A DNA stretch of 58,071 nucleotides from a delta proteobacterium ML8_F1 (GTDB taxonomy: Bacteria > Bacillota > Clostridia > Peptostreptococcales > Acidaminobacteraceae): assembly GCA_002029975.1 (NCBI GenBank), contig LQBE01000015.1, forward strand, positions 176 through 58,246. The letters run 5' to 3'. Shown here in pieces: positions 23,551-32,365 of this stretch. A program made the position numbers and the translations under genes. The notes under the pieces were generated by a model that worked only from the letters and a program-made list of their open reading frames with translations, searched no databases and was not told the origin of the DNA. Within the stretch, counting starts at the first letter, position 1; each line of letters opens with the position of its first letter.

Positions 23551-24813
23551 TCATTTTTTGATGAAAATCCTGTAATCCACAATGGTGCTGTTCCCAAGGG
23601 GCCCCGATTCCCTTCCCCCCAGGACGTCGCAGTAGTCTCCCCCGAGGGCGAAATCGTGGGTAAGAGGGGTCTGCCCGAAATTAACCGCTCCCAGGAACCG
23701 GTATTCCGGATCATGGACAATGAGCAGCTTCTCTTGCACCACCTCATAGACAATGCTTTCCCCGGAGAAAACCCCTGCTGCCATCAGTTGATTGAGCTTT
23801 TTGACCAGGAGGATGTAGCTTGGAACCCCGTGTCCCAGATCAATAGGGTCTGTTTCGAAGAGACTCGGGGTCCTCTGGGTATCCGTCTCCTGTCCGGCGT
23901 AGAAGAGCACTGCTCCCTTGAGCAGATAATTGAGAACAGTGAATTTCTCCTTGTCCTTCATGGTCTTTCCGTAGGCCAGAAATCTGGGCTGGTCGTGATT
24001 TTCTATAAACCGGAGCTTGACATACCCCGGGGGATAAATTGCATCCTGGTTTCTGATTGCCTCAATATAGGTTTTTAGCGCCGTCTCCCCCTTGACAAAA
24101 GTCTCAAAGGCCGGATGGATATCATAATCGTACAGGATATCAAAGACTTCATAGAGGGCCGCATCCTCATTGCCCTCAAAACCCCGGGCTCTCAAATCCT
24201 CCAGAAATTCCCTGTGGACCGATTCCGCCAGCCACAAAACCCCGGGCTTCACAGCTTCAACAGCCTTTTTGGCCTCCCGCCAGAAGTCCAGGGGAACCAG
24301 GGAAGCCACATCACACCGAAAGCCATCCACCCCCATGGCGGCCCAGTCCTTGAGGTACCCGATGAGAAGAGGCCACAGGGCCTGTTGCGAGTAATCAAGG
24401 TCGATGACATCCTCCCACTCCGGTTCCTTGGTCACAGGATTGCCCCGGGCATCCTTCAAAAAGAATTCCGGATGCTCCTGGTACAATTTTGATTCGTAGG
24501 CCGTGTGATTGTAAACCACATCCATGATGACCTTCAAACCCTTTTCATGGGCCTTGTGGATGAAGCTCCTGAAATCCCCGAGAGTTCCGTATTCAGGATT
24601 GATACCGCCGTAATCTGCAATGGCATAGGGACAGCCTAAAGCACCTTTTTTATTGCGTGTTCCGATGGGGTGAATGGGCAGGAGCCAAATCGCCTGGAAA
24701 CCCATCCCTCTTATTCTGTCAAGGTCTTTACCCAGGGTTTCAAAGGTATTGAATTCCCCGTGATTTCTCAGATAGATGGAGTAGATTGTCAGCGAATCAA
24801 ATTTGTTCAACAT
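23551..24813 (-). CDS. GH13 alpha-amylase family glycosidase
   Basis: This 420-residue intracellular (no signal peptide) GH13 enzyme has the four conserved regions: I, IMDVVYNHT; II, GFRCDVAS with the nucleophile Asp; III, LAESVH with the acid/base Glu; IV, FIENHDQPR with the transition-state Asp. The C-terminal domain is short. It probably hydrolyses maltodextrins or related alpha-glucosides in the cytoplasm. The start ATG 24813 follows GAGGTGAT. It lies between the phosphorylase operon and a PucR regulator and is separated from that regulator by a terminator overlapping its stop codon, so it may have its own promoter. Exact specificity cannot be assigned. Confidence 0.87.
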   Translation of the reverse strand: MLNKFDSLTIYSIYLRNHGEFNTFETLGKDLDRIRGMGFQAIWLLPIHPIGTRNKKGALGCPYAIADYGGINPEYGTLGDFRSFIHKAHEKGLKVIMDVVYNHTAYESKLYQEHPEFFLKDARGNPVTKEPEWEDVIDLDYSQQALWPLLIGYLKDWAAMGVDGFRCDVASLVPLDFWREAKKAVEAVKPGVLWLAESVHREFLEDLRARGFEGNEDAALYEVFDILYDYDIHPAFETFVKGETALKTYIEAIRNQDAIYPPGYVKLRFIENHDQPRFLAYGKTMKDKEKFTVLNYLLKGAVLFYAGQETDTQRTPSLFETDPIDLGHGVPSYILLVKKLNQLMAAGVFSGESIVYEVVQEKLLIVHDPEYRFLGAVNFGQTPLTHDFALGGDYCDVLGGRESGPLGNSTIVDYRIFIKK

Positions 24814-24836
24814 ATCACCTCGATCAACAAGATAGG

Positions 24837-24862
24837 AAAACCCATAGACGCTCTATGGGCTT
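24837..24862 (-). terminator. Terminator overlapping the stop codon of the PucR-type regulator
   Basis: CCCATAGA pairs with TCTATGGG around three bases, followed on the minus strand by TTTTCC. The TAG stop of the regulator gene lies within the upstream arm. Confidence 0.65.
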
Positions 24863-25773
24863 TCCCTGAATTCATGGTACAGATACAGACTGTAGAAATT
24901 CACCGCCTCGAGGAAATTCCTGATATCATAGCCTGTGAGACCCTTGATTTTTCCCAGGCGGTAAAGCAGGGTGTTGCGGTGGATGAAAAGCTTGTTCGCC
25001 GTATCAGTGCTATTGAGATTGCTAAACAGAAATTCCTTGGCTGTGTGCATAAGCTCTGGCTCAAGATCAAGAGGCTGCACCTGGGAAAGAATGCGCCCTA
25101 CGGAACCGCCCCCCGCCTCCCGTCTGCTGAGATAAAAAATTTCGCTCAGAAGCATTTTGTCAAACTCATAAATCCCCGGATTTTTTTTCAGGATGCCATG
25201 GAGTTTCCTGAGGACTTTAATCCCCTCGAAGCCGGCCGGAATCTCATCGACCCGGTCAATTCTCCTGGAAAGGTAAAGCTTGACATCCTCGTAGACCGTG
25301 GCTTCAAGGTCACTGTGGACATCCGTTGCCGAGTAGTCCAGGGAATCCTCCTCAGGCTTGAAAACCACCAGGGTACTCAAACCCGCTTTTAAAAGGGTGT
25401 CCTCTTTGGCCATCGCCAAGAAGAATGCCACAAGATTCTCCGTCCCCCCCTTTGATTCCACCCACCAGATTCTCAGGGGAAACTTCAGCCCTTCATGGAA
25501 TCCCTCTGGCAGCCTCCCTGAAAGCAGCCTGTCTTCAAGGAACTCTTCTTCTTTGAAGCAGGAGTCCGCCAGGACCCGGACCAACTCCCTTTCCCTAAAA
25601 GTCAACTGCCTGTCCTTAAGGAAAAGCGTTCCCTGATTAAAGACTAGCTTCTCCAGATAATGGTCCTGAATGAAATCAGGGGGGAATTTCAGGCCGACTT
25701 CGAGTTCGACGGCCACGGCCGTCCCCAGAATCCCTTCTAAAGTCTCAATCAGTTTTTCAAGCAAACCCCTCAC
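24853..25773 (-). CDS. PucR/CdaR-type helix-turn-helix regulator
   Basis: This 306-residue protein ends in the PucR-family helix-turn-helix (FIHRNTLLYRLGKIKGLTGY), located at about 260-290 and preceded by a GGDEF-like/CdaR middle region. The N-terminal half is not recognised. Relatives such as CdaR, PucR and SdaR are usually activators of carbon or nitrogen catabolic genes. It lies five bases after the MsmX/UgpC-type ATPase gene, so the two are co-transcribed, and upstream of the amylase. A role in sugar uptake or glucan use is inferred from that position only. Confidence 0.8.
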   Translation of the reverse strand: MRGLLEKLIETLEGILGTAVAVELEVGLKFPPDFIQDHYLEKLVFNQGTLFLKDRQLTFRERELVRVLADSCFKEEEFLEDRLLSGRLPEGFHEGLKFPLRIWWVESKGGTENLVAFFLAMAKEDTLLKAGLSTLVVFKPEEDSLDYSATDVHSDLEATVYEDVKLYLSRRIDRVDEIPAGFEGIKVLRKLHGILKKNPGIYEFDKMLLSEIFYLSRREAGGGSVGRILSQVQPLDLEPELMHTAKEFLFSNLNSTDTANKLFIHRNTLLYRLGKIKGLTGYDIRNFLEAVNFYSLYLYHEFRESP

Positions 25774-25778
25774 CCTTT

Positions 25779-26864
25779 TCAGAGGATTCTATTCTCCGTT
25801 TCAGCATCAAAAAGATGCAGTTTTGAAGTGTCATAGCTGATGAAAATCTCATCCCCCATGGCGACATCATTTTCGCTGTTGGCGCGGGCGATATACTGGA
25901 TGCCGTCAATCCTGTAATAGATATAGATTTCACTGCCCAGGAGTTCCACCACGTCCACCTTGATTTTGATTCCCGTCTTTGCAATAGAGGTGTCCTCCGG
26001 TCGAATCCCGAAGATGATTTTTTTCGACAGATACCCTTTTTCCTTCAAGGCCGCCTGGGTTTCCTCCGGCAGTTCCACCTGGTCCCCATTGACTTGAAGA
26101 AAAATCCTCCCCTGTGACTCACTCACCATGGCCTCCATGATATTCATCTGGGGGGCTCCGATAAAGCCGGCTACAAAAACATTGGCCGGATTCTGATAAA
26201 TGGTTTTCGGAGGACCGACCTGTTGAATCTCCCCGTTGTTCATGACACAGATTCTTGTCCCCATGGTCATGGCCTCAGTCTGGTCGTGGGTGACGTAAAT
26301 AAAGGTGGAGTCGATTTCCTTGTGCAGACGGATCAGTTCCGCCCGCATCTGCACCCTGAGCTTGGCATCCAGATTCGACAGGGGTTCATCCATCAAAAAT
26401 ACCTCCGGCTCCCTGACAATGGCGCGACCGAGGGCCACCCGCTGACGCTGGCCGCCGGAGAGTTCCTTGGGTTTTCTTTCAAGCAGCTGTTCAATGCCCA
26501 GGACGGTTGCCACAGAAGTCACCTTCTCTTTGATCTTTTGCTTGGGCACCTTCCTGAGCTTCAGACCGAAGGCCATGTTGTCGAAGATGGTCATATGGGG
26601 GTAAAGGGCGTAATTCTGGAATACCATGGCGATATTGCGGTCCTTTGGCACCACGTCATTCACCCGTTTGTCGCCGATATGAAGATCTCCCTTGGTCACC
26701 TCCTCAAGTCCGGCAATCATCCTCAGCGTAGTGGTTTTCCCACAACCTGACGGTCCTACCAGAACCATGAACTCCTTGTCGCCGATATCGAGGTCGATGC
26801 CTTTCACGGCCTCAAACCCGTTGGGGTAGGTTTTGACAATCCCGTTTAATCGCACGTCTGACAT
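25779..26864 (-). CDS. MsmX/UgpC-type sugar ABC transporter ATPase
   Basis: This ATPase of 361 residues energises CUT1-type sugar importers. It has Walker A GPSGCGKTTTLR, signature LSGGQRQRVALGRAI, Walker B VFLMDEPLSNLDAK, the switch His in IYVTHDQTEAM, and a C-terminal TOBE/MalK-like regulatory domain (about 240-361). I start it at ATG 26864 behind AAGGAGG; upstream ATG codons to 26897 lack a site. No permease or binding-protein genes are nearby, so it probably serves several transporters encoded elsewhere, as MsmX does in Bacillus. It is followed closely by the PucR-type regulator. Confidence 0.92.
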   Translation of the reverse strand: MSDVRLNGIVKTYPNGFEAVKGIDLDIGDKEFMVLVGPSGCGKTTTLRMIAGLEEVTKGDLHIGDKRVNDVVPKDRNIAMVFQNYALYPHMTIFDNMAFGLKLRKVPKQKIKEKVTSVATVLGIEQLLERKPKELSGGQRQRVALGRAIVREPEVFLMDEPLSNLDAKLRVQMRAELIRLHKEIDSTFIYVTHDQTEAMTMGTRICVMNNGEIQQVGPPKTIYQNPANVFVAGFIGAPQMNIMEAMVSESQGRIFLQVNGDQVELPEETQAALKEKGYLSKKIIFGIRPEDTSIAKTGIKIKVDVVELLGSEIYIYYRIDGIQYIARANSENDVAMGDEIFISYDTSKLHLFDAETENRIL

Positions 26865-26896
26865 ATGTACCCTCCTTTTTGTTCGATGCTGTCTCA

Positions 26897-26925
26897 ATTA
26901 TACCCAAAGAAATCCGGAGAACCCA
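26897..26925 (-). promoter_or_regulatory. Possible promoter of the ATPase-pucR operon
   Basis: TATAAT on the minus strand (plus-strand 26897-26902) lies 33 bases upstream of the ATPase start. The -35 at 17-base spacing is TGGGTT, a weak match, and overlaps the terminator stem of the previous gene. Confidence 0.4.
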
Positions 26926-26951
26926 CTAGGACTTGCTCCAAAGTTCTCCGG
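26907..26951 (-). terminator. Terminator of the amidotransferase-like gene
   Basis: CCGGAGAAC (26914-26922) pairs with GTTCTCCGG (26943-26951) over nine bases, with a 20-base loop; on the minus strand ATTTCTTT follows. Confidence 0.5.
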
Positions 26952-26975
26952 TATTCCTTGTGTTTTTCTACAAAA

Positions 26976-27722
26976 CTACCTGGTAACCAGGGCCAGAAAT
27001 CCTTCAAAGAGCTTGAACTGTTCCCCGCTGGTCTCCGCCATCATCTCCGGATGCCACTGCACCCCGAAAATCCCGGGATAGGTTGCGTGGACCAGGCCCT
27101 CTACGATGCCGTCCTCGCTGGTGGCTATGGCAACGAGCTGCTCAGAAACTTCATCAATGATCTGATGATGATAGCTGTTGACATGGAGGGTCTCCTTACC
27201 GTAGATATTGTGCAGGATGGAATCTCCCAGCAGAAAAACCTTGTGGGCGATGTCATCTTTCATGAGTCCGATGCCCACATGCTGTATCTGGGTCTTGTGG
27301 TACAACTGGATATCCTGGACCAGGGTCCCACCAAAGGCCACATTGATGAGCTGGAACCCTCTACAGATTCCCAGCACGGGAATGCCCTTTTCAACCGCTT
27401 TTTTCAACAGGGCGATTTCGAAGTCGTCTCTGATTCCCCCGACACTGCCGAGGCCTCTTTTGATGCTCTGGCCGTAGTGTTTCGGGTGAATATCAGCCCC
27501 GCCACTCAGAAGCAGGCCATCAATGCTGTCGATGACACCCTCAATATACCCCTCCTTGAGTATTGTGGGGATGCTCAGGGGAATCCCTCCGGCTCTTTCA
27601 ATATTTCTGGCATAATCCAATGAGGTGGAATGAATATCCCGACCCAGGATATCCCTTTGATAATCCTTGCCCGGTGTTCTTGCGTCGTTGTAGTTGCCTG
27701 TGATGCCAATCAGTGGTCTCAA
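26976..27722 (-). CDS. Class I glutamine amidotransferase-like hydrolase (peptidase C26, PuuD-like)
   Basis: This 248-residue enzyme belongs to the gamma-glutamyl-gamma-aminobutyrate hydrolase group. It has the opening RPLIGITGN, a DGLLLSGGADIHP oxyanion segment, the nucleophile Cys in LGICRGFQLINVAFGG and the catalytic His in FGVQWHPEM. PuuD cleaves gamma-glutamyl-GABA in putrescine breakdown, but no other put genes are near, and other clostridial members act on other gamma-glutamyl amides. The start is TTG 27722, eight bases after CTGGAGG. It is monocistronic, ending at the hairpin at 26907-26951. Confidence 0.88.
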   Translation of the reverse strand: MRPLIGITGNYNDARTPGKDYQRDILGRDIHSTSLDYARNIERAGGIPLSIPTILKEGYIEGVIDSIDGLLLSGGADIHPKHYGQSIKRGLGSVGGIRDDFEIALLKKAVEKGIPVLGICRGFQLINVAFGGTLVQDIQLYHKTQIQHVGIGLMKDDIAHKVFLLGDSILHNIYGKETLHVNSYHHQIIDEVSEQLVAIATSEDGIVEGLVHATYPGIFGVQWHPEMMAETSGEQFKLFEGFLALVTR

Positions 27723-27823
27723 TGCAATGCCTCCAGTCGTTTATATTTTCTTTTAGTTAACCATTTTTTTCATGTGATGTCTATCCCGGGCCATGGCCTC
27801 CAGAGGGTCTTTGTCGGTTCGCT

Positions 27824-28030
27824 TCAATCCACCAGCAGCCAAACACCCAGCAGCATCGCCAGAGCACCGAAAACATCAAAGAAAATTACCGTGCCCTTTT
27901 CTCCCAATACCCTGACAAAAAACTTGATTTTTTTCATTTGCCAGATTCGGGGTGGTTTTTTTTGAGCAATCACTACCACCAGGATACCGTAAAGAATCAA
28001 CACCAGTCCCCATACCGCCATACCTTTCAT
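27824..28030 (-). CDS. Small two-helix membrane protein, function unknown
   Basis: This 68-residue protein is predicted from ATG 28030, which follows AAGGAGG with seven bases of spacing; longer forms from 28057 lack a site. Two hydrophobic helices are visible (about 5-23 and 48-67), joined by a strongly basic loop (QKKPPRIWQMKKIKFF). I do not recognise the family. It starts 32 bases after the TetR regulator gene and is probably co-transcribed with it, which hints at a membrane or efflux-related role, but nothing in the sequence proves this. Confidence 0.6.
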   Translation of the reverse strand: MKGMAVWGLVLILYGILVVVIAQKKPPRIWQMKKIKFFVRVLGEKGTVIFFDVFGALAMLLGVWLLVD

Positions 28031-28062
28031 TTCAAAACCTCCTTTTTTGACTCCCATGGGTC

Positions 28063-28689
28063 TTACTCCTGCGGGTTGCCGATTCCCTTTTCAAGATAAC
28101 TTAAAAAACCTCTGAGAAAATCCACAAGGGATTCGTCCAGAATATTCCCCCGGATTTTCTTGACATAATCCACCACAGAATAATTCATGTCAGTCATCAA
28201 ATGAGCCAGAAAGTCAACGTCAAGATCGCTTCTGAGCTCTCCTCTTTCAATGCCCTGACTGATGAGCTGCCTGTAGATTTCGTGGCTCTTGTGGAGGTTC
28301 GCCTTGACCACCCCGGCATAGATGGGTGAAGCCGTGTCCGCCATGAAAATTTTTGAAATATTCACGTAACGGGGATGCTCCACGGCAAACTGGATCCCGG
28401 ATTTAAAGAGGGCCTCAATCACTTTGAAAAACCCTTCGTTTTCAGAGTTGCCCAACAAGGGGGACAGATATTTGAGTTTTTCTTCGACAATCAGATGGAT
28501 CACATAGGTGTATAAATCCAGTTTGTCCTCAAAATACTGATAAAAACTCCCCTTGGCAATTCCAGAATCCCTGACAATGCGATTGACACTGGCCTTGTCA
28601 TAGGGCAGCCGTTCAAATTCTCCAACGGCCAAATCGATAATCCTTTCTCTTTTTTCGTCAGGCAGATTAAAAAAAGTGGCTTTTGGCAA
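28063..28689 (-). CDS. TetR family transcriptional regulator
   Basis: This 208-residue regulator has an N-terminal TetR helix-turn-helix (about 10-55; NRIVRDSGIAKGSFYQYF, then EDKLDLY). The C-terminal ligand domain is not assignable. I start it at TTG 28689, six bases after GGAGGT; another in-frame TTG at 28710 has no ribosome site. It is divergent to the carnitine acyltransferase-like gene, the usual arrangement for a TetR regulator and its target, and is followed by a small membrane protein gene. An inverted repeat, CAGGT-N8-ACCTG, lies at 28702-28719 just upstream. Confidence 0.88.
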   Translation of the reverse strand: MPKATFFNLPDEKRERIIDLAVGEFERLPYDKASVNRIVRDSGIAKGSFYQYFEDKLDLYTYVIHLIVEEKLKYLSPLLGNSENEGFFKVIEALFKSGIQFAVEHPRYVNISKIFMADTASPIYAGVVKANLHKSHEIYRQLISQGIERGELRSDLDVDFLAHLMTDMNYSVVDYVKKIRGNILDESLVDFLRGFLSYLEKGIGNPQE

Positions 28690-28701
28690 CTTCTCACCTC
28701 C

Positions 28702-28719
28702 CAGGTACAATGTGACCTG
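28702..28719. promoter_or_regulatory. Candidate TetR operator
   Basis: CAGGT-N8-ACCTG is an inverted repeat 13 bases upstream of the TetR TTG start, overlapping its ribosome-site region. The position fits autoregulation, but short repeats of this size occur by chance. Confidence 0.3.
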
Positions 28720-28781
28720 CCAGTCATATCCCCTTTATACCCTTTGGCAACCAGATGACACCCTCAGAAGCGGCAGAATTT

Positions 28782-28810
28782 TTGTTATCCGATATTTTTT
28801 GAAGTATACT
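28782..28810 (+). promoter_or_regulatory. Promoter of the acyltransferase gene
   Basis: TTGTTA (28782-28787), a 17-base spacer and TATACT (28805-28810) lie 28 bases upstream of the ATG at 28839. Confidence 0.65.
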
Positions 28811-28838
28811 GTATAAAACAACCTGGAGGTGACTTGAA

Positions 28839-30554
28839 ATGTCCATGTATGCCCGTCAGAACCAGCTTTTGAAACTTCCCCTGCCGCGACTCAGGGACAC
28901 CTGTGACAAGCTCCTTGAGTGGAGTGGGGTCTTCCTGGACCAAGAGGAACTCGAAGCCACCGCAACAGCTGTGGAAAATTTTGTCAGCGACCCCTCCTCT
29001 GGCCCCTGGTACCAGCACCATCTGGAGAAACTGAACCAGCAGCCGGAGCACTTGAACTGGCTGGAGCCCCTTTGGAAGACCGCCTATCTGGGGAACCCCG
29101 ACCCCCTGCCCATGGGAGGGAACGTCACTTTCATCGCCGCAAAAAATCCCGGCACCCGGGCCCTGGGCCTTGCGAAATTTGTCACCAGCCTGATTAAGGG
29201 TCTGGTGGATTTCAACCGGCTGATCCAATCCGAAAGCCTTGAACCTGACTTTCAGGGGAAAAACCCTCTTTGCATGACCCAGTACAGGACCCTCTTCGGC
29301 ACTAGCCGGATTCCCGGAAGGGAGCAGGATGCCTACTTCATCAACCCCACCTCCCGTCATGTGATTGTGATCCACCGGGGGCGTCACTATGCCCTGGACG
29401 TCCTGGATAAAGAGGGGAATCCTGTCGATTCAAAGAAAATCACTGTCAGTCTTCAATCTCTACTGGCCACAGACTACCCGGGTAATGCGGAGTCTATAGG
29501 GAGTCTGACCTCCCTTGGAAGGCGGGGGTGGGCCCTGTCCCGGCAGAGTCTTATAGACCTCAGCGAAAAAAATCGCCGAGGCTTCCAACGGATAGAAGGG
29601 GCTCTGGCAGTGATTGTCCTGGATGAGAATACCTATCCCGACAAGGACAGCATGTTCAAGCATCTGCTAGGGGGTGACCCCTCCAATCGCTGGTATGACA
29701 AATCCCTGCAGTTCATCATTGGAGACCGTGAGGATTTTGGCATCAACTATGAGCATTCCGGCGTAGACGGGACCACCCTGGGAAGACTGGTTTCCTACCT
29801 GTATGACCACCTTGAACCCCTAGAAGTCGATTCCCTCCCCTCGGGGGCAGCCGACCTTGAGCCCATTGACTTTGACATGGAACCCGTCCACAAAAAAACC
29901 ATCGAAAACGCCCTGAAACAAAGCCGGCTGGACTTCGACAATCTTTCCCTTCTCCTCGTCTCCTTTGATGAATTCGGCAAGGACCATATCAAAAAAATCG
30001 GTGTCAGCCCTGACGCCTTTCTCCAGCTGTCCCTTCAACTCGCCCAGTACACCCTTTTTGGCAGTGTCGCCAACACCTATGAAGCCGTCATGACCAAAAC
30101 CTTCCTCGGGGGCAGGACCGAAACCATGAGACCCGTCACCCGGGAATCCCTGGCCTTTGTCCGGGAACCGGATTCCAGGAACTTGAAAATCGCCGCTGAA
30201 AAGCATATCCAGCGCATCAGGGAATGTCAGCAAGGCCAGGGGGTGGACCGGCATCTCTTCGGACTCAGGACCATGCATGAGCGTTACCGCCCCGATACTC
30301 CCCTGCCGCCGGTTTTCCAATCCCCAGGGTATCTGAAGCTTACTACAAGCTACTTCTCCACCAGTACCAGCAGTAGCAAGGGAATGCTCTACGCCGGTTA
30401 CGGTCCCTTGATTGACGATGGTTATGCCGCTAGATACCTGATCTTTAGTGACCGTCTCACCTTTGTCCTGAGCGCCAAAAAAGGCAATGAAAGCCTTCTG
30501 AAGGCCTACAGAATCCATCTGGTGGGGGCCCTGAGAACCATGGGAGCCCTTTAG
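28839..30554 (+). CDS. Choline/carnitine O-acyltransferase family protein
   Basis: This 571-residue protein has the full carnitine acyltransferase layout. The N-terminal W-x-x-x-W-x-x-T-A-Y segment (NWLEPLWKTAYL) is at about 73-84. The catalytic His306 is in NYEHSGVDGTTLG, with the partner Asp310. The GRTETMRPVT motif lies at about 420, and the STSTSSS..GYGPLIDDGYAARY region near the end. Eukaryotic members move acetyl, medium or long acyl groups between CoA and carnitine or choline; family members are rare in anaerobic bacteria. ATG 28839 follows GGAGGTGA. It is divergent to a TetR gene and followed 128 bases later by a 2-oxoacid oxidoreductase that makes acyl-CoA. Substrate cannot be told from sequence. 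Confidence 0.88.
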   Translation: MSMYARQNQLLKLPLPRLRDTCDKLLEWSGVFLDQEELEATATAVENFVSDPSSGPWYQHHLEKLNQQPEHLNWLEPLWKTAYLGNPDPLPMGGNVTFIAAKNPGTRALGLAKFVTSLIKGLVDFNRLIQSESLEPDFQGKNPLCMTQYRTLFGTSRIPGREQDAYFINPTSRHVIVIHRGRHYALDVLDKEGNPVDSKKITVSLQSLLATDYPGNAESIGSLTSLGRRGWALSRQSLIDLSEKNRRGFQRIEGALAVIVLDENTYPDKDSMFKHLLGGDPSNRWYDKSLQFIIGDREDFGINYEHSGVDGTTLGRLVSYLYDHLEPLEVDSLPSGAADLEPIDFDMEPVHKKTIENALKQSRLDFDNLSLLLVSFDEFGKDHIKKIGVSPDAFLQLSLQLAQYTLFGSVANTYEAVMTKTFLGGRTETMRPVTRESLAFVREPDSRNLKIAAEKHIQRIRECQQGQGVDRHLFGLRTMHERYRPDTPLPPVFQSPGYLKLTTSYFSTSTSSSKGMLYAGYGPLIDDGYAARYLIFSDRLTFVLSAKKGNESLLKAYRIHLVGALRTMGAL

Positions 30555-30682
30555 CCGCCGTGCCCTTGGGTGTTCCTCATCTGAGAATCCCCGGATGTCT
30601 TCGCGGTGAGTATCAGGGGTTTTAGGATTCCCTTTCACTGGGTAAGTATAGAATCAACGCCTGTTTAAAAGGAGGAAAATCC

Positions 30683-32365
30683 ATGCATAACAGTTTTGCC
30701 ATTGTTCTCTCCGGAGAGGCCGGCCAGGGTCTTCAGACCCTGGAGGAACTCATCATCGCTTCGGCCGGCCGGGAATACTATGTTTACAGCACCAAGGAAA
30801 TCATGAGCCGGGTCAGAGGGGGCAACAATACGGTGGAAATCCGTCTGGCCACAAAACCTGTGGCCGCCTATCAGGAAGCCATCGACTATCTGTTTCTTCT
30901 CAATGACCATGCCTATGACCGACTTAAGGACCGGGTTCACGAAAATACCCTGGTTTTCTCAGAGGAATCCTATTTCAAGGGTTCCGAGCAAGGCCTGAAA
31001 CAGATTCTGCCCCTGAAATCCATGGCCGGGGAATTCGGCAGCCCGATCTACGTGAACACCCTGCTTTTTGGCTACATCGCAGGAATTCTGAACCTCAATC
31101 CCGAAACCTGCCGGCAGTTGATTACCGCACGTTTTGAAAATCTGAGTCCGGAAATCATCACAAACAATCTGAAAGCCTTTGAAAAGGGCTCCCGGGCTTC
31201 AGAGGGAATCAATCTCCCCGAGGCCATCAAAAAGACAAGTCACCCCAGGCCTTATAAAATCTTGAACGGTACCACCGCCACCGGTCTTGGCGCTCTGGCG
31301 GGTGGCTGCAATTTCATCAGTTCCTATCCCATGTCTCCCTCCACTGCCCTCTTGGTTTTCCTTTCCAACCACGGCAGGGATTTTGACGTCCTGGTGGAGC
31401 AGGCCGAGGATGAAATTGCCGCCATCAACATGACCCTGGGCGCCTGGTACGCCGGTGCCCGGGGGATGGTCACCACCTCTGGCGGTGGCTTTGCCCTCAT
31501 GGAGGAGGGACTGAGTCTTTCAGGGATTACCGAAACCCCCGTGGTCATCCATATCGCCCAGCGGCCGGGGCCGGCTACCGGTCTTCCCACCCGCACGGAA
31601 CAGGGAGACCTGAATCTTGCAGTCTATGCCGGACACGGTGAATTCCCCAGAATAATTTTCGCACCGGGATATCCGGAGGACGCCCTGAAACTCACTCAAA
31701 AGGCCTTTTATCTCGCAGACAAGTACCAGGTGCCGGTAATGATTCTCACCGACCAGTACTTCCTGGACTCCAACTATCAAATGCTGTCCTTCCCTCTGGA
31801 GGAAGAGCCCCTGGAATCCTTTGTGACTGAGACGCAAAGGGACTACCTCCGCTACAAGCTGGGGGATCATCCCGTGTCCCGGCGCGGCATCCCCGGCTAT
31901 GGCAAGGGTCTGGTCAAGGTGGACTCTGACGAGCATACCGAAGAGGGACTGATTACAGAGGATTTTGAAGTCAGACAACTGATGAATGACAAGCGGCTCG
32001 ACAAGGAATCCCTGATTCTCGAGGACTATCAAAGCGCTGAACTCATCGGTCCAGAAGATTATTCTAAGCTTATCATTGCCTGGGGCTCCAATTACGGCCT
32101 GGTCAGGGAATACATCGAAACCACAGACCGCCGGGATATCGCTTTCCTCTATGTGAAGCAGGTTTATCCCCTCCACGCCAGCCTCAGGGATTTCGCCCGG
32201 CAGGCCGACCAAGTCCTGGTGGTGGAGAACAATGCCACGGGACAGCTGGCCGGTCTTTTGAAACTGCATCTGGACATCGAAGTCACCGACAGCATTCTCA
32301 AGTACACAGGGGAACCCTTCAGCATTGAGGAATTCGAATCCCTATTAAAGGAGGTCCTGAAATGA
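30683..32365 (+). CDS. 2-oxoacid:ferredoxin oxidoreductase, fused gamma-alpha subunit
   Basis: This 560-residue subunit works with the next gene to decarboxylate a 2-oxoacid oxidatively to acyl-CoA and reduce ferredoxin. The first 180 residues are the gamma domain ([28 protein letters not shown]). Residues about 195-560 are the alpha pyrimidine-binding part ([39 protein letters not shown]). The fused gamma-alpha plus separate beta layout fits the 2-oxoglutarate/KorAB-like group; no ferredoxin-like delta domain is present. ATG 30683 follows AAAAGGAGG. The substrate (2-oxoglutarate, or branched or aromatic 2-oxoacids) is open. Confidence 0.9.
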   Translation: MHNSFAIVLSGEAGQGLQTLEELIIASAGREYYVYSTKEIMSRVRGGNNTVEIRLATKPVAAYQEAIDYLFLLNDHAYDRLKDRVHENTLVFSEESYFKGSEQGLKQILPLKSMAGEFGSPIYVNTLLFGYIAGILNLNPETCRQLITARFENLSPEIITNNLKAFEKGSRASEGINLPEAIKKTSHPRPYKILNGTTATGLGALAGGCNFISSYPMSPSTALLVFLSNHGRDFDVLVEQAEDEIAAINMTLGAWYAGARGMVTTSGGGFALMEEGLSLSGITETPVVIHIAQRPGPATGLPTRTEQGDLNLAVYAGHGEFPRIIFAPGYPEDALKLTQKAFYLADKYQVPVMILTDQYFLDSNYQMLSFPLEEEPLESFVTETQRDYLRYKLGDHPVSRRGIPGYGKGLVKVDSDEHTEEGLITEDFEVRQLMNDKRLDKESLILEDYQSAELIGPEDYSKLIIAWGSNYGLVREYIETTDRRDIAFLYVKQVYPLHASLRDFARQADQVLVVENNATGQLAGLLKLHLDIEVTDSILKYTGEPFSIEEFESLLKEVLK

